Below are positions 54,909 to 64,000 of a stretch of 64,000 nucleotides of DNA, in pieces. Both the position numbers and the translations under genes were made by a program. The first letter of the stretch is position 1. Every line of letters begins with the position of its first letter. Source of the stretch: Aotearoamyces nothofagi (lineage: Eukaryota; Ascomycota; Leotiomycetes; Leotiales; Tympanidaceae); contig JADDTR010000023.1 of the NCBI GenBank assembly GCA_015345905.1, positions 248,001 to 312,000 of the forward strand. Direction: 5' to 3'. The notes under the pieces were generated by a model. It worked only from the letters and a program-made list of their open reading frames with translations, had not been told where the DNA came from and searched no databases.

Positions 54909-56313
54909 TCATTTCACGATCGTTGTCATAAACTCTTCGGTTGAATTGCCGGCAAATTCAGCCAAAGAGTTTGAAGGGGAAGCAATGGGGGTATAGTACT
55001 TTTGTGGTGGGTTGTGCGCGAAGGTGACACCCTTGGAAATATTGCCCTTCAGGCCTTCGATAGCAATCTTAAGCAGTTCCTTCTCGTGATGGTCGAGATT
55101 TCCGAGTGGATTGATAACCTTCTCGGCACCGTTGGGCTATGCATACATTAGTTATGCAAAGGATAAGGCCATGGTGGTTACTTACGCCCAGCTCAACTGG
55201 GACGGCGAAGAAATCTAGACCAGTCTCCTTTGCGATAGCATCGCCACCTGGGACACCTGACAAGTAGATGAAAGTTGGCTCGACAACGTCCTTCTCGCCC
55301 TTGGCAGCCCTGAGAACTTTCTCGGCAAATCTACATGAGTTAGCCGTGTCCCAAAGCTAGGAGGGGGCGAACTTACCGGAAACCAGCGTATGCCATGGAA
55401 AGAGTAGCGGAGCCAGCACCGTCCTTAGCCTTCACAACTTCGTCACCGCCAAATTGCACACGCTTGACTAGCTGATCCATCTTATCTGCTGGGATTTCGA
55501 CTGGTGGTTTGGCCTGGCTGAAAAGTGGCACAATAGTCTCTCCAGAGTGACCGCCAATGACAGGAATGATAGTATCTGAAGGAACCTTGCTTCCAGTGAT
55601 CTCCGAGACGAATGTCTCGGCTCTTACAATATCTAAGGTGGTGACACCGAAAAGGCGTTGTGCATTGAAAACTCCCTTTGCCTTGAGCACCTCAGCAGCA
55701 ATTGGCACTGTGGAGTTGACTGGGTTAGAAATAACGAGGATGAATGCTTTGGGGGCGACTTCTGCGATGATTTCAATAAGGCCCTTGACGATTCCAGCAT
55801 TGATGTTAAAGAGATCGTCACGGGTCATGCCAGGCTTTCCTATTGAGGGCAACCAATATCAGCGAGATACTCGCTTCATTAGAACTCATATACTTACGGG
55901 GAATACCAGCGGGAATAAGGATAATATCAGCATCTTTGAAGGCCAGCTTCGCGCCGTCGTCCTTTGGTAGGTAGCCGGTGGTTCGCTGTAATTATTAGTC
56001 AAAATACGGCTTCAAGCGGAACGTACGGAAAGCTACATACAGCCTGCGAAGAGATGTGTGCCAGGTCCGCAGCAACACCGGGTGTGTTAACGACATCATA
56101 CAAAGCCAATTCGTCGATGAGCGGCGATGCCTTGAGGAGGAGGGACAATGGCTGTACAGCCGGGATTAGTCGGCCGTCAACGGAGATTGAGCCTGGCAGC
56201 GCTTACCTGTCCGATCCCGCCAGCGGCACCAGCAACAGCTACAGCATTGTCAGAGAAGATCGAGACATGAGGCCTCATCTATCTATGGGGATATACATAC
56301 CAGCTTTAACCAT
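54909..56313 (-). CDS. Malate dehydrogenase, NAD-dependent, cytosolic type
   Basis: Seven exons: 56313-56301, 56238-56207, 56151-56041, 55985-55898, 55839-55377, 55330-55186 and 55136-54909, giving 359 aa in frame. Interconverts malate and oxaloacetate. Seen: the NAD motif [10 protein letters not shown] directly after MVKA, so there is no mitochondrial presequence, [15 protein letters not shown] with substrate Args, SNPVNS, and the catalytic His179 in GGHSGE. The first two exons are only 13 and 32 nt. The C-terminus is not SKL-like, so peroxisomal import is not predicted from this form. It runs about 25 residues past where family members normally end (after HNPP), so an additional 3' intron or a real extension is possible. 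Confidence 0.93.
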
Positions 56314-57163
56314 CTCTGCGGTCTCGTGTGCGGTTTTTTTGTTGAGAGACTACAAAGCGGGGAAGGCGTATTTGCAATTTCCCAGCACAGGCCTCACTGA
56401 AAAGCGGCTCCGGATGCGGCGCTGGACAAGACACTGGGTACGTACTGATCTTAACAGATAGCCGTGCGAAGGAGCAGGAGGGGAGAGTTGAAGGAGAGAT
56501 GAGGGAGAGATGAGGGAGGTGGGAGAGATGAGGTTGACGGCGAAGAGGTGGAGGACGCTCCTTTAGCTCTTAAAGCCCACGCCGCGCGGGGTTAATAGCT
56601 GCGCAGTCTTTCCTGACCTGGCTTAGCGAGATTTGCTTGATGAGCAGGATGCGGAACTGCGGAAGGGACAAATGGGAGGCTTTGTATTGGACGTTCCCGT
56701 GCGTAGAATACAACTGATGTTATTCCTGCTTCTTGGAGGCTTTATGGAGTATGATATAACCCCCAGATTTAGATCTCCCCTCCATGGTTAGCGCAACCCC
56801 GCGATTCCGAGGTTTCTTCGGGCGGAGTCGGATGAGGGCTCGGGTGGAGACGCGTGAGCCTTGGCCGCTACGATGCATTCACAGATCTACCAATTACTAC
56901 GGCTGCAATAGCGAGCCCATTTACGATTTGCACAAGCTTCGGCATGTTTTATTTAGTTGCTCATATTCGCTATAGCCGAGCTAGCCCCTTTCCCATACCT
57001 TGAAGAATCATAACCATGACCCCGAAGGAAAATGCAAGTCCACCTCGCTACATCAAGCACGTGCCATACATTGGAAACATCTTCCAGCCGTCACAAGGCA
57101 TTTCTTTATTTGAAACAATCCTATAACGACCTTGGCTCATATGAATCTTTCGTGACCGGGTTC
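56314..57163. other. Malate dehydrogenase promoter / eL28 3' flank
   Basis: 850 bp between two minus-strand genes. It contains the 11-bp repeat cluster at 56493-56532. No gene was recognised. Confidence 0.5.
56493..56532. repeat. Three copies of GGAGAGATGAG in the MDH promoter
   Basis: Units at 56493-56503, 56504-56514 and 56522-56532. On the transcribed (minus) strand this is a CTCATCTCTCC pyrimidine tract 180-220 bp upstream of the start, the kind of CT box common in strong fungal promoters. Confidence 0.6.
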
Positions 57164-57926
57164 TCAAATCTCCTTCTCAGCAGCGGCCTTTGCTGCCTTT
57201 GCTCCACGGAGCTTCTGCGCTGGTGCCTCCTTAACAGGGCGCTGGGATCGGCGGATAGCACTGGCACGGGTAACAGCACTGGCACGGAGATCACCTCGGT
57301 ATCCGTTCTTGGCAACGGTGTTGGCAACTCCCTTGAAGGTCCTAGTGACAGATTTCCGTCAGTATTGCGCCATGTATATTCGCAACCAAATGGCTGTATG
57401 GTGTTACTCACTTGCGGGTGGTCTTGTTTGCACCGAAAGTAACCTTGTTGATGTTGCTGGCAGGTCTTTGTGTGTGCTTGGTGGTCTTGGTGAGAAGAGT
57501 AACTCCTCCCTTGTCTCCCTCAGCTGGAACAACTCCGACAGCCTGCCCATATCATCAGTATTTATATCCAAACCTAGCCCCCTCTACACTCGTAAAATGG
57601 AATGATTGCAGTTTATTCGTACCTTCTCGTTGACGTATCCAGCGTACTGTATCTCGAATTAGCATTCCGAACCGTATTTCTTCCATAGAAGAACGTATAA
57701 GGTTGGGAATAGAGCTTACCTTGCGGGAGTGAATGTTCTCAACATTCAAAGGATCCCTGGAGAACCTGACACCACCGGTATCATTGCGCTTGACCAAGAA
57801 TGAGTTGTTGTTGCCTGCCACAAAAAGTCAGTCTCTGATCGCGCCCGCAGCGCCCGCGAATCGAGTAAACGTACGGGTAATTTCCCAGACAAGGTCTGCA
57901 GAGACCAGAGGTGAGAACTGAGACAT
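57164..57926 (-). CDS. rpl28: 60S ribosomal protein eL28
   Basis: Five exons: 57926-57875, 57814-57720, 57646-57623, 57542-57412 and 57341-57164, giving 159 aa in frame. Seen: MSQFSPLVSADLVWEITRNNNSF at the start, SRDPLNVENIHSRKYAGYVNEK, and a basic C-terminus (KTTRKTFKGVANTVAKN, RRSQRPVKEAPAQKLRG). Exon 3 is only 24 nt and encodes YAGYVNEK. eL28 is present in most eukaryotes, including filamentous fungi and S. pombe, but has been lost in S. cerevisiae, which helps place the host. It should not be confused with yeast protein L28 (uL15). Confidence 0.92.
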
Positions 57927-58336
57927 GTTTGGCGATGTTGATTTCTTTCGTCGAAAAGAGAGTTTCAATTGCAGAGGTCGGCGTGATGAATATTCAATCT
58001 TCAACTCCCCTAATCTGTGCGATTTTCAACAGCCAATCGGCGCCGGCGGCTCCGTTGAACTGCCCGCCTTACGCGAGCCGCCCTAGTGTGGCAACCGGTA
58101 TGCGGCCTAAGGCGCAAACGTCGTCAGCTCGTCCGTTAAGCCATAAGACTGCGCCTTGTATGCTTTGGCAATTGTATCAGTTGATTGTCAACAATCTTCA
58201 AGGGGTTTTCTGAAGCCTCCTATCAGTCTGGTTACCGAATGGCCCTGGTTATAAGTTGAGAAACATCACTCAGCACAGCTCTTGAAATCTACACTATCAG
58301 AACAAGCTACACCATTCTCCCGATTCATCCGCAGAC
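57927..58336. promoter_or_regulatory. Bidirectional promoter, eL28 / DUF2015 gene
   Basis: 410 bp between divergent start codons. No specific ribosomal-protein element was recognised with confidence. Confidence 0.5.
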
Positions 58337-58809
58337 ATGGGTTACCTCCTCTACACGACCGTCTTCGTTTGCCTCGTCCTCTCCACAAGTAAGCAAATCA
58401 CCTCCTTCCCAAATAGCCGTTCATCCACTAACAGCTCCCAGCCGTTTATCTTACCCGCTCCCACTGGATCCCTCTCCTCCCAGACTCCATCGCCTATTTC
58501 ACACCCCAATCCCTACCCTTCTCGCAATACTTCTACACGGCCCTGCCATCCAGCTTCTCCGACGATATTGAGTCCGGTCTGACATCCAGCGACTTTGACC
58601 TGCACACCAACCTCGATGCTGGCGATAGTCGCGGTGGTCTCGATAGTGCTGCGAAGCGCGAGGTCGTAAAGATCATGAAGGGCGGCTGGTTTAGGAGCCC
58701 GGTTGGCTTTGATGAGGCGCGGAGGATATACATGGAGCGCAGGCTCGAGGCTGAGGGTATTGGGAGGGATGGTCGCCCGAGGGATCCCAAATTTGTGAGC
58801 TTTTCTTAG
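58337..58809 (+). CDS. DUF2015 (UPF0357) small secretory-type protein
   Basis: Two exons, 58337-58388 and 58442-58809, give 139 aa in frame. Function is unknown; the family includes yeast YCL012C. Seen: a hydrophobic N-terminus (GYLLYTTVFVCLVLST) that may be a signal peptide or anchor, and the diagnostic C-terminal block FDEARRIYMERRLEAEGIG followed by GRDGRPRDPKFVSFS. Of two nearby acceptors, CTCCCAG (58441) keeps the frame; the earlier AACAG leads to a stop. Confidence 0.87.
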
Positions 58810-59291
58810 GTGGCTAAGGGGCGTGGGAGGTTTGGGCAAACAGAGTTGGCGTGGGAAAATCGTGTTGGAACTTCGTTTATACGAGCGGGCAAGGCGTATG
58901 GCTGTTACTGAGGGTATTTCATTTGTAATTTATACTTGCTTCAATGAACATAGCGTACTGCTATGCTATACTTTCGATTTAACTACTTGCTATACGTTCC
59001 ATTTTCATCATGTGATCCGTCCTAAACGGCATCGTCTTTGATGATCACTCCGTCTAGTGCGAATATGAGAACTGGAACTGAATTAGCATAACCACTGGTT
59101 CCATGACCAAAGCAGTATAGTAATACACATATAAATATATACAATCAAGTATCAGCCCCAAGCCTCATAATCTCCTTGATATAAAAAACGCCAATCCCTC
59201 ATAAGCCGTTGCAATAATTGTTTTTCCTGTACCAAAACCGCGATGTGGAAATCATAAAAGAGCCATTCCATTCATGCATATGCAACATCCG
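58810..59291. other. Convergent intergenic region, DUF2015 / methyltransferase
   Basis: 482 bp between convergent stop codons. No RNA gene or repeat was recognised. Confidence 0.5.
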
Positions 59292-60744
59292 TTAAGCCCC
59301 CACCTCCGGTTTCCTGCCACTCACGACCTTGACTTTAACGCTGAACCCTTCCGACCCGGCTGGGTTGTTCGCCAGAACCCGCAATTCGTTTGCAATGATG
59401 CGGTTCCGGCGTCTCACCTCCTCGGGATCCCATCCGAGCTGCTGCGTGAGTAACCTCAGACTCAACGCATCGAGACCGGCGAGGACGGAAAGGAGCCACA
59501 GCTTTGCCATGCTGCGGACTTTTGCGTCCTTGTGCCAGTTCCCGAGAGGGACGTAGTGATCCGAGACGTTTACGTCTACGAAGCCTGCATTTTCCAAGAC
59601 CTCGGTGCGGAGATGGGCTGGTGAGAAGTCCTTCCCACTGAGCCTGGAGGCTGCGGCGATGGCGGCCCACCATTCGTGGACGCCGGATTCCTTTGAGAAG
59701 TAGTTGGACCAGGCGCGCTGGTCGTCGAAGTCCACGATTTCTATCCAGCCGCCGGGTCGCAAGTGGGCAAAGGTGCGTTGGTAGATTAGTTGCCAGTTCA
59801 CAAAGGAGCCCGTCATGTTGCGAAAGTGGATTAGGTCGAAGAAATCAAAGGGATAGGTCCAGCCGTGTTGGTCTTCGGCGTCGAATATTTCGAAGAAGAC
59901 GTTCGATGGCACAGCTGAAGGTTGGATCAGGGAGACGTCGACACCCGTTACATCGGCGTCAGGATATGTTTCGGCCATGGCAATAGCCCAATCGCCCGTA
60001 CCGGTACCTATGTCGAGTATTTTGGTAGGATTCTCCAGAGGAATTGTCGTGAGCTCGTCGTTGAAAATAAAGAGATATGTGACATGGATGATATGCATCC
60101 TAGCTTGTTCGTCCTCATCGTTTGGCATGAAATAGTTAGGGGAGTATCTACGTTCGTTTTGCATGTAATACTCTATGTCACCATCGAAGATTGATCGAGT
60201 TGAATTTCTAGACACTATTACTGGGTGTATCTTGTAAAATGGAGAGGCTTGCTTACATCGTGTCGGTATCACATGGTCGTGAATATCTATACCCATCATT
60301 ATGGGTAGGATATACGGACTTGCTACTTGAACTATTTTCCATGGAGGCTTTAATGAATTCGGGCATAAACATATTTGACGGCTCACGATTCCCGCTGTCA
60401 TCAACCTCCAGATATTGGTGATCTGGTGTAAAGCCATAGCCATCGAACATCCCCTCAGCACGACGTCCTCCGCCATTGGAGCTCGTACTATAGTTTATGG
60501 CTTCTTCGTCCTCGGAAGTAGTATCATCTGAAGGTCTAAAGGCACTTCCAGTTGGTGTAGGGCTTCCTGTATCTTCACCAGACGATTCGACTTCGTGCGC
60601 GATCTGAGACATGCTCAGGGTCGGTATGGGGACGGTTGTGGTATTTCCAGGATCCAAGGCCTCAGCAACTGGGGCAAATCTGATATTTGTGTGCTCGGTC
60701 CCTTCCCCATGACAATCTTCCCTCGAGGCGGGCCTGTCAGCCAT
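59292..60744 (-). CDS. SAM-dependent methyltransferase, LaeA-like
   Basis: Two exons, 60744-60257 and 60207-59292, give 467 aa in frame. Class I methyltransferase of the large fungal LaeA-like group; most members have no known substrate. Seen: a disordered acidic and Ser-rich N-terminus of about 160 residues, then NERRYSPNYFMPNDEDEQAR, Motif I ILDIGTGTGDW (226-236), acidic Asp-Val-Ser after strand 2, DLIHFRNMTG and RPGGWIEIVDFDD. The NERRY-x-NY and D-E-x-E-Q-x-R blocks are typical of LaeA relatives that methylate secondary-metabolism regulators. Real LaeA is shorter (about 375 aa), so orthology is not claimed. Confidence 0.88.
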
Positions 60745-62239
60745 CGGCAGCTTGAACTGGAGTCTGCCAATTGCGCGTATATGTGTCTGAGGCTTCGCTC
60801 AGTCCGACAGTCTTCCTCCAATTATATACCTCGATTTGAACGGGTCGGGCATGTCATCTCTTCTCGTGTCGTGGAGAATATGATGCTTCACAATGGGATC
60901 TCAACGGAACAGAGACGATATCGGCACCTAGATGTAGCGACCATGGACGAAGAATCTATTCAACACTCTACACAGGCGATAAGTAGGTGCTGTTCTTGGC
61001 TGTGCCAAAGGTTAAAATGCGGCCGGAAGCCGTTAGACGCACAGGGCGACGAGGTCCGCGGTGCGCAGGCCAAAGTAATCGAGATACAGAGGTGAAGGCG
61101 AAAGAGAGGAAAGGAAAAGAACAATATAATTATTTGTTTTCTTTTTCCTGTGCGACAGTGGAGCGGACCGTACGAGTCCTGGCACGCTGGGTCTATTCGC
61201 AAGGCTGGGCTGGGCGTGGCCGCTCGACAGACCACGGGCGGGAGTTGGGATATGCAGGCACTTGGCGGTATTTACGGCTACTGGTGCGAGTGGCACTGTC
61301 GAGCCCGCGGCCACGGCTTCAGGATAGCTAGAAAGTGGCACGAGCTCATCCCGGCGTCCTGCAGCAATCAATCACCGTCCTACCGCGCCAGGGTGTGCTG
61401 TACTCTATATCCCCTCATCGCCGCACGACGCATATCATCTGTGCGGTGCGTGTCCTTGGATCTATGTTGTATGTACTGTGCTGTATTGTTCTACCATCCA
61501 TTCCTATGCATCCGCAAAAGGCGGATTACCGCACGATGCACAGCTGCTGCCTCTTACGAGCGTTGACGAACAGAGCAGTCATGGAAGCTTATAAGATGGG
61601 GTCGTTGGCGCTTGACAGCAGAGTCGGCCGCTGCCGAAGTCCAAAGTTCCATAGTCCACACCATGCCCGGAAGCGAGTTCCGCGGAGTATCAAAACCCTC
61701 GAGGACCTCAGCATGACCTATGCCGCAGCCTCACTGGCGGTTTCTTGGGATCATCTTGGCTTGCCGTAGTCAGAGCGTCAGAAATCTGATTCTTCTCTCG
61801 ATATTAATACTGAGTCTACCTAGGTTGTAGCCAGGCTAGGCCGACCAACATCACTCCACAGCAGCAGGGTTCAGGCGACAGTTTACTGACGCACTTCTCA
61901 CAAAATTTATTCAATGTGTTCCTACATCTTTTCCGTACGGTTCTAGATCAGAAGCATCTTGATTTCAGCACCGCTGTCCCTACGATAAAAAAATAACACC
62001 AGCCGACTCAACGCACACGTCCATACAGACGCTGGTTGACGGTGAATTCAGATTAAGAGCAAACATTCTAAGCCTTCCCTAATAAATGCCAAAGAAGCAT
62101 GGATATTTAGAAGTAGAGCATTCCGCCCCTACCTCCTCAATCCAATTTGCCAATAAATCTATGCACCCTGTTTTCAAGCCCACAAATATGCAGCGCCATC
62201 CCTTGTTGCTCCCAAGACAACAAATCATTGCGTCGTAGC
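60745..62239. other. Intergenic region, methyltransferase promoter side
   Basis: 1.5 kb between two minus-strand genes. Open frames on the plus strand around 60987-61769 lack recognisable content. No RNA gene or repeat was seen. Confidence 0.5.
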
Positions 62240-63721
62240 TCAAGCCAGTCCATTGACAGGAGTATCAAGCTTCCTCTTCTTGAGGGTCAAGTCGTCCTGG
62301 GAATTGACAACCATATCCTCCGACATTTCTGTAACTGGGACATCTGGTCCAGCAGTGACAACTTCATTTCCAGAGACTTCGGGGAATGGTGTCAGAACTT
62401 TGGTAATATCACCCCACCATTGCTCGCCGAACTCCTTGTACCATTTGACAGTGGTAGCAAGACCAGTCTCGAAGGGAGTCTTCTGTTCCCAGCCGAGCCT
62501 TCTCAGCTTGCTACCATCAACAGCATAACGCCTGTCGTTGAAAGGACGGTCGTGGGTGTGCTTGATCCACTTATGGAGCTCCTCTTGGGTTGCATGGGGG
62601 ATTTCAAGGTATGTGAGCAACTTGGAGCAAAGGTTTAGGTTGGCAATCTCGTCGTATGACCCGACATTGTAGATTTGCCCGATTTGTCCCTTGTGGAGGA
62701 TAGTATCAAATGCATCTGCTGCATCACCGGCATACAGATAACGTCTAGTAGGGGAACCGTCACCATGGAGAACCAGAGGTTGTCCACGGTTCAGCAGGCA
62801 GGTGAATTTGGGGATGACCTCTTTTATCCAAGTCAGTAAACTCTCAATGTAAAAACCGAGCTAGACTTACTCTCAGGGAATTGATGGGGACCGTAGACAT
62901 TGTTGCTTCGCACAATAATGACTGGGAGCTTGAAACTCTTCTGGTATGAGTGAACCAGCATCTCAGCGGCGGCCTTGGATGCAGCATATGGGTTGGTTGG
63001 TGCCAGAATACTGGTCTCGAGCAAGTCATCTTCGTCATCCTCAACCTCTCCGTAGACCTCATCAGTGGAGATGTGGATAAATCTCTTGATTTGGACCTTC
63101 TTGGCGCTCTCCAACAGAACGTGGGTACCATAGACGTTTGTGTGGGTGAAGCCGTAAGAGTTGCCGAAACTCAAATCGACGTGGGATTGAGCAGCGAAAT
63201 GGAAAATAGTATCGATATTGTAGCGCTCAAGGCAGTCCATCACCTCGGCGGGGTTGGTAATGTCACCATGGTAGAAGCTGAAATTCCGCTTCTCATTCAG
63301 GGCTCTCGTGTTGTTCAGAGACGCACAGTAGTCCAACTTGTCAAAAGAAACAATGTTGTACGCGTCAGGGTAAGTGACAGTCAAGTGTCGTACAAGCCAG
63401 CACGCACTGTTTGCCCAAGAAGCCGTCAGTTGCGAACTTTTGCCAGGCCCTGAGGCTAAAATTGCACAGGGAGACGTACATAAAACCAGCACCACCAGTA
63501 ATCATGATATTATTCACATCAGGCAATGGCTCGAACTTTGTTGACCCGGTCAAAATGGGGGCCTTCTTCCAGATACCGAAATCCTCGAAGAATTTGGTAT
63601 GGTCGCCATTCTGAGCAGCTACACCGACAATGTCGTGTCAGCAAACAAACTGAAAGATTCGCAGGGCGTGGTGGAGAGAGGGAGGGTACGTACCAGCGGG
63701 GGTTCTTGTGTAGGTAGTCAT
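62240..63721 (-). CDS. Nucleotide-sugar 4,6-dehydratase (UDP-glucose/dTDP-glucose type)
   Basis: Four exons: 63721-63694, 63618-63480, 63406-62871 and 62820-62240, giving 427 aa in frame. First step of UDP-rhamnose formation, making UDP-4-keto-6-deoxyglucose. Seen: an extended SDR with TGGAGFI at 50-56, HFAAQSHVD, the dehydratase signature ISTDEVYG (Asp171-Glu172), the catalytic Tyr196-x3-Lys200 in PYAASK, SNNVYGPHQFPEK and RDRRYAVDGSKLR-like NDRRYAVDGSK. The last 45 or so residues are a poorly conserved tail with a basic KKRKLD cluster. Fungal members (for example in Botrytis) feed rhamnose synthesis; no epimerase/reductase partner lies in this window. Confidence 0.92.
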
Positions 63722-64000
63722 CTTGAAGGGATTCTACAGCGCGATTGACTGAAAATTTGGGAAACAGGAACAATTTCAATCTGATGGGATTGTCGTGATA
63801 GATAAGTAGAAATGAACACGGGTTAGGAGGGGTGGTTCCCAATAGCTTGGATTTTCGTAATTAAATCGAGCGCGCCGCAGATTACGCGGTACGAAATTGG
63901 GGTTAGGGGGTTACGAGACGGGCTCACCAGGCACGCCAATGCGAATGCTGGGCAAGCCAAGAAACCTATTAGGCACTCGACCAGTGGTTACAGTACTTGG

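Noticed and set aside
54909-54940. Peroxisomal targeting signal on malate dehydrogenase
   Set aside because: The C-terminus (TTIVK) does not match the SKL-type consensus in the model given.
60595-61095. 166-codon frame (+) near the methyltransferase start
   Set aside because: It overlaps exon 1 of the methyltransferase in antisense and shows no domain.
44087-63721. Secondary-metabolite cluster (monooxygenase, LaeA-like methyltransferase, dehydratase)
   Set aside because: The genes are 14 kb or more apart with ribosomal, TRAPP and GPI genes between them, and no backbone synthase is present.
1-64000. LTR or other virus-like elements and DNA transposons
   Set aside because: No reverse transcriptase, integrase, capsid or transposase signature and no long terminal repeats were recognised by eye; a profile search could still find short remnants.

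Overview
This looks like a gene-dense chromosomal window from a filamentous ascomycete (Pezizomycotina; Leotiomycetes is my guess, which I cannot confirm without a search). The basis is short introns (mostly 45-70 nt) with GTRNGT donors and CTRAY or TACTAAC-like branch sites, short intergenic gaps, and Pezizomycotina-typical proteins: a Cut12-type spindle pole body protein, an eL28 ribosomal protein (absent from S. cerevisiae), urease accessory UreF, an IIC-like P-type ATPase and a LaeA-like methyltransferase. I rebuilt exon structures by hand; almost every multi-exon model below closes in frame. No bacterial features, CRISPR array, rRNA, LTR element or intact transposon was seen.

Layout. 0-7.5 kb: splicing factor Cwc2 (+), ubiquitin-conjugating enzyme Cdc34 (-), Cut12 (-), UreF (-) and a small coiled-coil ORF whose stop overlaps the UreF start. 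7.5-9.8 kb is a non-coding gap that ends in GATA sites before an NCS1 purine/pyrimidine/allantoin-type permease (+). 12-17.7 kb: FHA checkpoint kinase of the Chk2/Cds1/Rad53 type (-), the 25-residue ribosomal protein eL41 (+) and RNA polymerase I subunit A49 (+). 18.6-19.7 kb: an intron-bearing tRNA-Arg(UCU)-like gene (-), a diverged tandem repeat and a tiny CYSTM-like Cys-rich protein (-). 20.7-26.2 kb: ornithine acetyltransferase Arg7/ArgJ (-), Orc2 (+) and a class II DnaJ (-). 27.7-38.3 kb: a UIM protein, the eIF2alpha kinase Gcn2 and the derlin Dfm1, all (-). 38.7-46.7 kb: P-type ATPase (-), TetX-like FAD monooxygenase (+) and an Rmp1-like RNase MRP protein (+). 46.8-58.8 kb: GPI ethanolamine-phosphate transferase Las21/Gpi7 (-), a DUF2423 nucleolar-type protein (-), a Siz/PIAS SUMO ligase (+), TRAPP subunit Trs33 (+), malate dehydrogenase (-), eL28 (-) and a DUF2015 protein (+). 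59.3-64 kb: LaeA-like methyltransferase (-) and a nucleotide-sugar 4,6-dehydratase (-).

How they relate. Most are unrelated housekeeping genes, and I see no biosynthetic cluster. There are local regulatory links: Gcn2 lies about 9 kb from Arg7, which carries a perfect Gcn4/CpcA site (TGAGTCA) just upstream; the DnaJ gene has a four-unit heat-shock element; the CYSTM gene has paired CCCCT stress elements; the NCS1 permease has GATA sites. The most unusual observations concern RNA-level structure: an ATGA stop-start overlap before UreF, two GC-AG introns (in the SUMO ligase and in Las21), a 7-nt final coding exon in eL41, an in-frame alternative acceptor inside the Gcn2 kinase domain, and a structured intron in the tRNA-like gene.
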